Shown here: positions 7,995 to 16,095 of the stretch, piece after piece | Position numbering within the stretch: the first letter of the stretch is position 1 | Layout: every line of letters starts with the position of its first letter | Assembly (NCBI GenBank): GCA_029550965.1 | Contig: JAKPGJ010000049.1 | Location: 1-64,000 of the forward strand | Direction of reading: 5' to 3' | Origin: Bacillota bacterium | GTDB taxonomy: Bacteria > Bacillota > Clostridia > Oscillospirales > CAG-382 | Length of the DNA: 64,000 nt | The notes under the pieces: generated by a model | Told to the model about the DNA's origin: nothing | The model's database searches: none | Seen by the model: only the letters and a program-made list of their open reading frames with translations | Position numbers and translations under genes: made by a program

Positions 7995-10900
7995 ATGGAC
8001 GTATATTACCGGTATATCGAGAAGGTTCTGTCGCTGCTGAAAAACAGCATTGTCGCAGTGTCGAAACCTGTCGAAAATATTTTCTATAAAGAATGTTCCT
8101 ATAAAACCGGAAGCGGTCTTCCGGCAATCGACGACGCCTTTCGCCCGTTCGGCGCCGGCGAGCGCTGGGCGGACAAGCCGGATACGCACGCGTGGTTTTA
8201 TTTTCAAATTAACATTGATAAGGCGGAACCGCCCTATTATTACGAACTGGCGGTCGACACCGAGCTGGACGGCTGGAACGTGTATAACCCGCAGTTTCTG
8301 GTCTATATAGACGGAAAAGCGGTTCAAGGGCTGGACACCAACCACCGCAGCCTGCCTTTGGACGTTTGCGGCGAAGCGGAAGTATATATCTACGCCTACA
8401 GCGGTTCGATGGCAAAGAATCTGCTTTTAAACGCAAGGATAAATATAATAGACCAAGAAGTCGAACGGCTGTACTACGACATCCTTGTCCCTTATGAGGT
8501 TTTAAAGTTTACCGAAGAGGACGCGAAAGAATACGCCGACATCCGGCGCTATCTTTTAAACGCGGTCAATATGCTCGACCTGCGCGAGCCGCTCGGAGAA
8601 GGCTTTAAAAACTCTGTCCGGCAGGCGGCCGCGTATTTGCATGATGCGTTTTACAGTACTTTAAAGGAAAATCCCGCCAGTGCTTTTTGCGTCGGGCATA
8701 CGCATATCGACGTCGCCTGGCTGTGGACGCTCGCCCAGACGAAGGAAAAAGCGCAGCGCACCTTCTCTACGGTCTTAAAGCTGATGGAAAAATACCCGGA
8801 TTTCGTATTCTTCGGCAGCCAGCCGCAGTTATACGCATACGTCAAAGAAGAAGCGCCGGAAATCTACGAGCGCATCAAAGAGATGGTAAAGGTGGGGCGC
8901 TGGGAACCCGAAGGCGCGATGTGGGTGGAAGCGGACTGCAATCTGACCAGCGGCGAGAGCCTTGTCCGGCAGATTCTGTTCGGAAAGCGCTTCTTTAAAG
9001 AAGAGTTCGGCATCGACAGCAAAATCCTCTGGCTGCCCGACGTTTTCGGCTACTCGGCAGCATTGCCCCAAATCTGCCAAAAAAGCGGAATCGACTATTT
9101 TGTCACCAGCAAAATCTCCTGGAACGACACGAACAAAATGCCGTACGACGCCTTTTTCTGGAAAGGTATCGACGGCACCAAGATATTTACCTACTTTCTG
9201 ACCGCGCAGGACAAGGAAAAAGGCAGAAAGCCGGTCAACTACACGACCTACGTTTCCACAACCGACCCTAAACACCTTGCCGGCGCGTACGAGCGCTTCT
9301 CCCAGAAAGAACTGACCGACGAGGTGCTTGTCACCTTCGGCTGGGGCGACGGCGGCGGCGGACCGACCAAGAAGATGCTGGAGATTGCGGAGCGTCAAAG
9401 AAAAGGCATGCCGGCCTGCCCGAATGTAAAATACGGCAGAGTCATCGACTTTTTAAACAACTTATATCACAACGTCAAGGACAAGCCCTATCTGCCCGAA
9501 TGGGCGGGCGAGCTGTATCTGGAATATCACAGAGGCACCTACACCTCCGCGGCGCGGAACAAGAAGTACAACCGCAAAAGCGAGCTTTTATACCAGAACG
9601 CCGAACTGCTCTCCAGCATCGCGAAAAATCTGACTGCGCTCCCCTATCCTGCAGCGGCGCTGTCCGACGGCTGGCGTACGATCCTTATCAACCAGTTCCA
9701 CGATATTCTTCCCGGTTCTTCGATACCGGAAGTGTATCGGGAAAGCGAGCAGCAGTACAAAACCATTCTGAACACCGCCGATTCTATAATCCAAAGCGCG
9801 TATCAAAGCATTGCCGACAACATCAGCACGGACGGCGGAATTCTGGTGTTCAACCCGCACTCCTTTGTCGGCAGCGATATCGTTATGGTCGACGGCAAAG
9901 CGGTGTTCGCAGAGAATATCCCGCCGAAAGGCTACAAGGTCGTTCAGCCGGCAGAGAAGCTGAGCGAGGTTATTCTTAACGGCAAAACCATTGAGAACCG
10001 CTTTTTTATCATAGAATTCGACGAAGCGATGCAGATTAAGTCCCTTTTTGACAAGCGGGCGAACCGGCAGGTTATTGCAGAAGGACAGCGCGGCAACGTG
10101 TTGCGCGTGTATGAGGACCTGCCCTTCCAGTACGACTGCTGGAATCTTGAGATTTACCACAAGGACAAAAGCTGGGTTGTCGACGACGTTGCGTCCGTTG
10201 AGGAAGTAAGAAACGGCGCGCGCAGCGGATTTCGCGTGGTCCGGCGCTTTATGTCCTCCACGATTACGCAGAACGTCTGGCTGTACGACGATATCGACCG
10301 CATCGACTTTGAAACCGAGGCAGACTGGCAGGAGGTCAATCTGATATTAAAAGCCGAGTTTACGCTGGACATTAACGCGGACAGCGCGGTTTACGACATA
10401 CAGTTCGGACACACCCGCCGACCGACGCACTGCAACACGAGCTGGGACCAGGCGAAGTTCGAGGTCTGCGCACAGAAGTACGCCGATTTGTCGGACTACG
10501 GCTACGGCGTCAGCCTGATAAACGACTGCAAGTACGGCTATGACATCCACGGAAACACGATGAAGATTTCGCTGATAAAGTGTTCGAAATACCCGAACGA
10601 GTTTATCGACAAGGGAACGCATACCTTTACGTACAGCCTGTTCCCCCATCCCGGCGACTTCCGCGCCGCGGGAACCATCCGGCACGCATATTATGTAAAC
10701 CAGCCCATGACGGGCATGCGCGTGGGTAAGCGTGCGGGCGTCCTGCCGGAAAGTTATTCCTTCGTAAGCTGCGACAAAGAAAACATCGTGATTGAAACGA
10801 TAAAACAGAGCGAGGATGGCGACGGAATCGTACTGCGCATGTACGAGAGTTTCAACATGCACACGGACGCAACACTCACGTTCGGTTTTGAAGCGGAAAA

Positions 10901-11021
10901 GGTTTTCCTTTGCGATTTGCTGGAGAACGAGCTCGAAGAACTGCCGGTCAGAAACGGCGGCGTCCGTCTCCATGTAAAACCGTTTGAAATCATAACAGTA
11001 AAGGTTAAGGATAGAAAATGA
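7995..11021 (+). CDS. Alpha-mannosidase, glycoside hydrolase family 38
   Basis: This is a full-length cytoplasmic GH38 enzyme of 1008 residues without a signal peptide. The zinc site opens with GHTHIDVAWLW (His235, His237, Asp239), and the probable nucleophile is Asp349 in WLPDVFGYSAALPQI. The N-terminal lobe (about 1-200) and the long C-terminal beta domain match the intracellular mannosidases that remove alpha-linked mannose from imported oligosaccharides. A clean ribosome site (GGGTGA) precedes the ATG. The stop overlaps the isomerase start by ATGA. With the two genes that follow it makes a route from mannoside to fructose 6-phosphate. The linkage preferred cannot be read from sequence. 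Confidence 0.95.
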   Translation: MDVYYRYIEKVLSLLKNSIVAVSKPVENIFYKECSYKTGSGLPAIDDAFRPFGAGERWADKPDTHAWFYFQINIDKAEPPYYYELAVDTELDGWNVYNPQFLVYIDGKAVQGLDTNHRSLPLDVCGEAEVYIYAYSGSMAKNLLLNARINIIDQEVERLYYDILVPYEVLKFTEEDAKEYADIRRYLLNAVNMLDLREPLGEGFKNSVRQAAAYLHDAFYSTLKENPASAFCVGHTHIDVAWLWTLAQTKEKAQRTFSTVLKLMEKYPDFVFFGSQPQLYAYVKEEAPEIYERIKEMVKVGRWEPEGAMWVEADCNLTSGESLVRQILFGKRFFKEEFGIDSKILWLPDVFGYSAALPQICQKSGIDYFVTSKISWNDTNKMPYDAFFWKGIDGTKIFTYFLTAQDKEKGRKPVNYTTYVSTTDPKHLAGAYERFSQKELTDEVLVTFGWGDGGGGPTKKMLEIAERQRKGMPACPNVKYGRVIDFLNNLYHNVKDKPYLPEWAGELYLEYHRGTYTSAARNKKYNRKSELLYQNAELLSSIAKNLTALPYPAAALSDGWRTILINQFHDILPGSSIPEVYRESEQQYKTILNTADSIIQSAYQSIADNISTDGGILVFNPHSFVGSDIVMVDGKAVFAENIPPKGYKVVQPAEKLSEVILNGKTIENRFFIIEFDEAMQIKSLFDKRANRQVIAEGQRGNVLRVYEDLPFQYDCWNLEIYHKDKSWVVDDVASVEEVRNGARSGFRVVRRFMSSTITQNVWLYDDIDRIDFETEADWQEVNLILKAEFTLDINADSAVYDIQFGHTRRPTHCNTSWDQAKFEVCAQKYADLSDYGYGVSLINDCKYGYDIHGNTMKISLIKCSKYPNEFIDKGTHTFTYSLFPHPGDFRAAGTIRHAYYVNQPMTGMRVGKRAGVLPESYSFVSCDKENIVIETIKQSEDGDGIVLRMYESFNMHTDATLTFGFEAEKVFLCDLLENELEELPVRNGGVRLHVKPFEIITVKVKDRK

Positions 11022-11704
11022 AACGCTCAGAGATTAACGCGATTATGCGCGAAGCAATCGCTTTTATCAACAAAATGAACTTCAAGCTCCCGCCTTTTGC
11101 GTATTTTACGCCGGAGGAATGGAAAACCAAGGGTCACGAGTACGACGAAATCCGCAACAATATGCTCGGCTGGGATATTACCGACTACGGTCACGGCGAT
11201 TATGACAAAATCGGTCTTTTTCTGTTCACGCTGCGCAACGGCAACCTGAAGGACAAAAACTGCAAAAAGACCTACGCCGAGAAAATCCTGATTTCCAAAG
11301 AGAACCAGTACAGCCCGATGCACTTCCACTGGAACAAGATGGAGGATATCATCAACCGCGGCGGCGGCAATCTGATGATTCAGGTGTATAACGCGACCGA
11401 GGACGACGGGCTGGCGGACACGCCGGTCGAGGTGATGCTGGACGGCTGCAGAAAGGTGGTTCCCGCCGGAACCGTGCTTCGGCTTACGCCCGGCGAGAGC
11501 ATTACGCTTCCGCCCCGCCAGTATCACGCTTTCTGGGCGGAAGAAGGGCACGGCATGGTGCTCATCGGCGAGGTGTCGATGGTCAACGACGACAACACGG
11601 ACAACCGCTTCTACGAGCCGCAGGGACGCTTTCCGACCATCGAAGAGGACGAATCTCCGCTGTATCTTCTCTGCAACGAGTATCCCGCGCCCGACAATGA
11701 TTAA
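11018..11704 (+). CDS. D-lyxose ketol-isomerase (probable D-mannose isomerase)
   Basis: The 228-residue protein is a cupin of the D-lyxose isomerase family. The metal site is visible as HFHWNKMED (His102, His104, Glu109) with His170 in PPRQYHAFWAE. Characterised family members interconvert D-lyxose and D-xylulose and also D-mannose and D-fructose with Mn(II). Its start overlaps the alpha-mannosidase stop by four bases, and a fructokinase follows 61 bases later. Context therefore favours mannose-to-fructose isomerisation here (inference). It shows no similarity to phosphomannose isomerase in the region inspected. Confidence 0.9.
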   Translation: MKRSEINAIMREAIAFINKMNFKLPPFAYFTPEEWKTKGHEYDEIRNNMLGWDITDYGHGDYDKIGLFLFTLRNGNLKDKNCKKTYAEKILISKENQYSPMHFHWNKMEDIINRGGGNLMIQVYNATEDDGLADTPVEVMLDGCRKVVPAGTVLRLTPGESITLPPRQYHAFWAEEGHGMVLIGEVSMVNDDNTDNRFYEPQGRFPTIEEDESPLYLLCNEYPAPDND

Positions 11705-11710
11705 AAAAAT

Positions 11711-11731
11711 TGTGAGCCGTAACGGCTCACA
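11711..11731 (+). terminator. Hairpin between isomerase and fructokinase genes, possible weak terminator
   Basis: TGTGAGCCG / CGGCTCACA forms a 9-bp stem with a TAA loop, followed by only four T residues and preceded by seven A residues. It may attenuate or process the transcript rather than end it, because the kinase continues the same pathway. Confidence 0.5.
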
Positions 11732-11765
11732 TTTTGCGATGATTGACTGATTAGGGGAACTTACC

Positions 11766-12626
11766 ATGAAAATATTAGCGTTTGGCGAAATACTCTGGGA
11801 CATATTCGGCGACAAAAAGGAAATCGGCGGCGCGCCCTTCAACTTCGCGGCGCACGCGGCGAAACTGGGCACGGACGTATCTATGGTTTCCGCGCTCGGC
11901 AGCGACGAACTCGGAAAAAACGCGCTGACATTTGTTCGGAAATACGGCATCCGTAACGATTATATCGCCTTCACCGATAAACCGACCGGCTTTTGCAAAG
12001 TCACGCTTTGCGGCGAAAAGCCGCGCTACGAACTGGTGACCGGCGTCGCATACGATTACATTCCCTGCCCCGCTGTCTGCGGTCCGTATGACGCGTTTTA
12101 TTTCGGCACGCTGGCGCAGCGGAACTCCGCCTCGCGCGCTACGCTTGAAACGCTGCTGAAGAGCGTGAACGCGGCGGAAGTTTTCTTTGACATCAACATC
12201 CGTCAGAACTTCTATTCAAAAGAGATCGTCGAAAACAGCTTAAAGCATACGACCATTCTGAAAATCAGCAGAGAGGAAATGCAGGTTTTCGCCGAACTGG
12301 GGATTGCCGACGCTTCCTCACCGGAAGCGCTTTGCGTTTCGCTTGCTAAAAAATACCCGATTCAAATAATAATTGTCACACTGGACAAAGACGGCGCGCT
12401 TTTATACACAAAAGAAGGCTTTCTTTATTCAAGAAAGCCGGAGAGCAGGGTTGTTTCCACCGTTGGCGCCGGCGACAGCTTTTCCGCCTGCTTTTTGGTG
12501 AACTTCCTGAACGGCGCAGACCTCGAAACCTGCCTGGACAGAGCGGTGATTTTAAGCGACTATGTCGTCACTAAACTCGGCGCCGTGCCGGAGTATGAAG
12601 AAGGGCTGAAAAACCGAATCGTATAA
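11766..12626 (+). CDS. PfkB-family sugar kinase, probable fructokinase
   Basis: The 286-residue protein has the two PfkB signatures: an N-terminal GEILWDIF...GGAPFNFAAHAAKLG substrate-binding region (about 7-38) and a C-terminal VSTVGAGDSFSACFLV motif with the catalytic Asp (near 240). The GGAPFNFA form is typical of fructokinases. Phosphorylation of the fructose made by the preceding isomerase would give fructose 6-phosphate. AGGGG lies eight bases before the ATG. A hairpin separates it from the isomerase but no promoter is obvious, so partial read-through is expected. Confidence 0.88.
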   Translation: MKILAFGEILWDIFGDKKEIGGAPFNFAAHAAKLGTDVSMVSALGSDELGKNALTFVRKYGIRNDYIAFTDKPTGFCKVTLCGEKPRYELVTGVAYDYIPCPAVCGPYDAFYFGTLAQRNSASRATLETLLKSVNAAEVFFDINIRQNFYSKEIVENSLKHTTILKISREEMQVFAELGIADASSPEALCVSLAKKYPIQIIIVTLDKDGALLYTKEGFLYSRKPESRVVSTVGAGDSFSACFLVNFLNGADLETCLDRAVILSDYVVTKLGAVPEYEEGLKNRIV

Positions 12627-12767
12627 CGCCAAAAAGCGCCGTCCTGCGTTACCTATCCGACGGTTCGTTTCCCGACGTTATGATTCGCGCCGTCCGGAAT
12701 TGGTTTATTTTTAATGAATTTCGCTTTTATAAAATGCAGCATCGAACGCCGATATTTTGCAGTTCCT

Positions 12768-13610
12768 TTAACCGGCAGTTTCTTCCATTTCAAGGTATTG
12801 TTCTTCATAGAGCGAGATTTCCGTAACATCGCTCAAGTCGGCATAATATATAATCTCGCTTTTTGTGGCTTCTACAACAAGCGTAGACGTATAACGGCTG
12901 TTGTACAGTATCTTCCGGTCTTTCGGAACATGGTTCGCGATGAACGCATCGTTATACTTCGAGTATTCACGTTTGATGATACTTCTTCTGGCTTCTATAT
13001 ACTGATCGATTATATCGGGATCGTTGCCGTTTTGCGAATACTCAGAATTGTACGGGTCAAAACCGGTTTCGTCCCTTATCATCTGTTCCAGAGCGGCTGC
13101 ATTCAAATCTTTCAGCCAAAGCCAGACCGTGATGACCTCGTCATCGGAAATGCTGTTCAGCTTCGCCCGCAGCGCGGCGTTTATTTTGCCGGATAATTCT
13201 ACAGGCGCGTCGTCCGGCATATTATTCGGCGTGTTAACCGGCGGGACGTCGGGCGTTTGGTTCGGTTCGTTGTCCGGCGCGCTTTCCGGCGTTTTGTTTT
13301 GCTTGTCGTCCGGATCGGCCGGCGTTTTTTCGGGAATGTGATTGGGCGTTTTATCCGGCGTGTTGTTTTGCGTCACGCGCGGCGTGTTATCCGGCGCGGC
13401 GTCCGGCGTTTTGCGCGGCGTGTTATCCGGCGCATTATCCTGTGCGTTATCGGTTTCTGCGTCGGAGATTTTCGCATCGAGCATTATCGAATCGTTCGTT
13501 TGGGCGTAGGAAGGTCTCCCGTTTGCCGTCCCCATCGTGAGCAATACTGCGGCGAGACCCAGGCAAACAGCCAAACAGCGGAAACCTGCCCTTCTGATTT
13601 TGTCAGTCAT
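12768..13610 (-). CDS. Secreted protein with a proline/threonine tetrapeptide repeat tract
   Basis: The 280-residue protein begins with a basic stretch and a hydrophobic helix ending near GTANGRPSYAQ, consistent with a signal peptide. Residues about 55-137 form a low-complexity tract with proline at nearly every fourth position (units such as DNTP, RKTP, DAAP, NNTP, DKTP). At DNA level this is a degenerate 12-base repeat. The C-terminal ~140 residues form a globular domain (DDEVITVWLWLKDLNAAAL, then RSIIKREYSKYNDAFI and a beta-rich end) seen in uncharacterised secreted proteins of Clostridia. The tract probably acts as an extended wall-spanning linker. Function unknown; no anchor motif is visible at the C-terminus. 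Confidence 0.7.
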   Translation of the reverse strand: MTDKIRRAGFRCLAVCLGLAAVLLTMGTANGRPSYAQTNDSIMLDAKISDAETDNAQDNAPDNTPRKTPDAAPDNTPRVTQNNTPDKTPNHIPEKTPADPDDKQNKTPESAPDNEPNQTPDVPPVNTPNNMPDDAPVELSGKINAALRAKLNSISDDEVITVWLWLKDLNAAALEQMIRDETGFDPYNSEYSQNGNDPDIIDQYIEARRSIIKREYSKYNDAFIANHVPKDRKILYNSRYTSTLVVEATKSEIIYYADLSDVTEISLYEEQYLEMEETAG

Positions 13611-13643
13611 CTTATTCTCCTTTCTTCGTTGCGGCGCGTGTGC

Positions 13644-14656
13644 TTAAGAATAATCAACCTGCACTTTGCCCCACAACCGCTCGGCGGCGTCTGAAATATG
13701 CTTTTTATCCGCGCTGCTCAGCGACTCAAACAGCGTAACCAGCAGTTTGTTTTTCGTCTTCTTCCATTTGCCGACCACCCGGCCGTTGTAAAGAAGCGCG
13801 GGCATAACGATTCCGGCAAGGTTGAAGATGCCGCGCAGATGCTCCGGCGGCAGGAACAGGCTTTCCTGCTTCTCGTATCCGAGCATCAGCGGGTCAAACC
13901 CGGCTAAGAAAACGCAGCGCGGAATATCCGGCGTGCTGCTTTCTGGTTTTGGAATGTAATAATAAGTCTTGTTTTCCGCTTCCAGCGCGCGTAAAGGCAG
14001 GCGCGCCATTTTTTCTTTAATGATTTTCTGCGGCATGCCCAGAAAGTAGGCTGCGTCCTTTATCGTTGCCGGCCCGTAATGGGTAAAGTAGCGGCGCGCA
14101 ATCTCCAGCAGCGCTGCGTCAAAATCCACCGGTTCAAAAGGCGGGCACAAGCGGAGGATTTTCTTCTCCTGCGCGACGTAGCAGATTTTGCCCTGCTCCG
14201 CCAGTTCGCGAATCGTGCCGCCCCACGGGTGAAACACATAATCGGCTTCGGCATCCGTCATTCCGGCCGCGTAACATTTCTCCTTCAGCGCTTCTCTTTC
14301 ACAAACGCCGTTTTCGATCAACCGTAAAATCAGGTCTGCAAAATACTTTTTGCGCTCTTCCGTTATGTCGCGGGTTATCTGCCAGTAGTTGATTTTCTGG
14401 CCGGGCAGCAGCAGCCCGAGATCGTCTTCATGGATTACGTGGATGGTTCCGCGGATGACCGACCAGGTTTTTACAACGCCGTCGTCCCATTTGTCCGGGG
14501 AGAGTTCTTCGTCACAGCGTATGAAAAGCGGTGAAAAGCGTTGCTAAAAAACGGCGCCTGCAGCCCGCACAAGCCGCTAACTACGGTTTTCTTATCCGCC
14601 TTGCGGGTGAGAAACTGGTTTTCAAGAATCATTGCTTTTAACGTATCGCGATCCAT
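13644..14656 (-). pseudogene. AlkZ-like winged-helix DNA glycosylase family gene, frameshifted
   Basis: The first 61 codons from the ATG at 14656 give MDRDTLKAMILENQFL...GLCGLQAPFFSNAFHR, the usual start of the AlkZ/YcaQ (winged-helix, HTH_42) family, then run into a stop at 14471. The rest is open in another frame: CDEELSPDKWDDGVVKTW, then IRGTIHVIHEDDLGLLLPG, continuing to the stop at 13644. One extra T in the T4 run of the coding strand (plus-strand A run at 14524-14527) joins the two parts into about 337 residues, the normal family size. AlkZ-type proteins excise bulky or crosslinked bases. The frameshift is seen directly; whether it is biological or a base-calling error is undecided. Confidence 0.8.
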
Positions 14657-14733
14657 AAAAGATTTTTAATCCTTTCATAGTAAAATACTTTTCAAACGAT
14701 TGTTTCGTTGCAGTGATTTTTAATTTTTATAAA

Positions 14734-14802
14734 AAAAGCATATTTGGCGTAAGCGTATTATGGAATTGTAAAAAACCATAATCGAAACCCAAATATGCTT
14801 TT
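14734..14802 (-). terminator. Long-arm inverted repeat ending the LuxC operon
   Basis: Arms AAAAGCATATTTGG (14734-14747) and CCAAATATGCTTTT (14789-14802) are perfect 14-base complements. A nested TTATGG/CCATAA pair lies inside the 41-base loop. On the minus strand the structure is followed by a run of seven T residues, so it can serve as a terminator downstream of the LuxC gene. The long structured loop is atypical. Confidence 0.6.
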
Positions 14803-14842
14803 ATAGAATCGCCGCCGCGGTCAGCGTCGCGTCTTATGATAA

Positions 14843-14913
14843 CTCTCTTTTACCTCTTACTTCTTCTCTCTTATCTCTTACTTCTTACTTCTTCCCTCTT
14901 ACCTTTTACTTAC
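14843..14913. repeat. Degenerate heptamer array (YYTCTTA), copy 1
   Basis: About nine to ten imperfect units of YYTCTTA (CTTCTTA, TCTCTTA, CCTCTTA) cover this stretch, with occasional one-base slips. The same unit forms a longer array at 56654-56808. The right edge runs into the last codons and stop of the LuxC gene at 14899. Confidence 0.85.
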
Positions 14914-16095
14914 CGTAACTTCCCTCGACATACTTCTGATAAGGTCGTATCCGTCCCAAATCAGGGAAAAATCCATGGTCTTTCCGATCGGAACGACGCG
15001 GTCGACGCCTTTCGGACGGAACGTATCAACAAAGCGCTCTATTTCCGCCGGATCGACGCCGTAATAGGACAGCGTCTGGAGTTTATCGCCGCAGAGCGGA
15101 AGGATCTCTTCAAGATTTTCCGCTTTATATTCGAGAAAGTAGCCGCAGCTGTCCAGATAATCCATCAGGTTCTCGTTCAGGCTTTCCACCCGGACGCGAA
15201 GAATCAGGTTGTCAACGCTCTCCTGCCTGCGCGCGCCCTCATTTGCCGCGGCGAGCTTATATAGGGCGGCGAGCTTCGCGACCGCGCGCGCCGGCTGCAA
15301 AGCGTATTTTTCCTTTACGACCGGATACAGGTTATCCCAAAACTCCGCTTGCGCTTTTGCAACGTTTTTGCCCATCCAGACAACGACGCGCGGCGAGGTG
15401 CAGGCGTTCTGGTCGGACAAGTAGGTATCGTTGTAAAAGTTTTGCGCGATTATGTGTTTGTTGTCCGCTTCAAGGTATTTGTCCGCGTTGATGACGCACA
15501 TAGAATACCGGTCGGCAAAGCAGATTTCGTTCGCGCGGGGTTTGAGCGGCGCTTTGCGGATTTCCGCAATCGTATTGTCCCCGCCCCAAATTACGCGCGT
15601 GTCGCACTTTCGCGACAGATAAGCGTTTATTTCCTCGCTTCGCTCGTACCGCACAAGGCAGATATAAGGCCTGACCGCTTCTGTAAGCGACCGGTTGATT
15701 GTTTCGCAGATTATGTCAACCTGCTCAAAATCTTTCGAGGGCAGACGAACGATGTTCGCGTTTCCGGCAAGCAGTCCGGCGACCAGCGAATAGGCAAAGT
15801 TGACCGCCACGTTGGAGGGTGCGATGTGGAACACGACACCCCTGCCAAGCCGGTTGGCTACGTCCGCGTACGGTTTCTTTAGCGATTCGACCGACGCTTT
15901 CCGGCACCAAAACGCGAAGGTGGCGACGTCGGGATACCGCTTTGTCCTTTGGTCCGCGGACAAAGTCTTTGAAAATGCGGATAAAAACTCGATGACGGTG
16001 CTGTCAAAAATCCGAAAGGGCGGCAGTTTGTCGATGTTCTCTAAAATCTCGGCGCTGCCTACCAAAAAGGCGAGTTTATCTGAAATTGACCGCAT
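14899..16095 (-). CDS. LuxC-type acyl reductase (aldehyde-forming)
   Basis: Start at 16095 gives a 398-residue protein beginning MRSISDKLAFLVGSAEIL, in line with the LuxC family; the longer frame upstream reads through the LuxE coding end. The family nucleophile is Cys232 in SDQNACTSPRVVVW. NAD(P)-binding features precede it (GVVFHIAPSNVAVNFAYSLV, about 106-125). LuxC enzymes take an acyl group from an acyl-protein (LuxE) and reduce it to an aldehyde. It overlaps the LuxE gene by 20 bases and ends the operon. No luciferase genes are present, so the aldehyde must serve another purpose. The last codons (S-K-R-stop) lie inside a heptamer repeat. Confidence 0.87.
   Translation of the reverse strand: MRSISDKLAFLVGSAEILENIDKLPPFRIFDSTVIEFLSAFSKTLSADQRTKRYPDVATFAFWCRKASVESLKKPYADVANRLGRGVVFHIAPSNVAVNFAYSLVAGLLAGNANIVRLPSKDFEQVDIICETINRSLTEAVRPYICLVRYERSEEINAYLSRKCDTRVIWGGDNTIAEIRKAPLKPRANEICFADRYSMCVINADKYLEADNKHIIAQNFYNDTYLSDQNACTSPRVVVWMGKNVAKAQAEFWDNLYPVVKEKYALQPARAVAKLAALYKLAAANEGARRQESVDNLILRVRVESLNENLMDYLDSCGYFLEYKAENLEEILPLCGDKLQTLSYYGVDPAEIERFVDTFRPKGVDRVVPIGKTMDFSLIWDGYDLIRSMSREVTVSKR

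Noticed and set aside
14843-14913. CRISPR array
   Set aside because: The repeat unit is seven bases with no unique spacers, and no cas gene is near.
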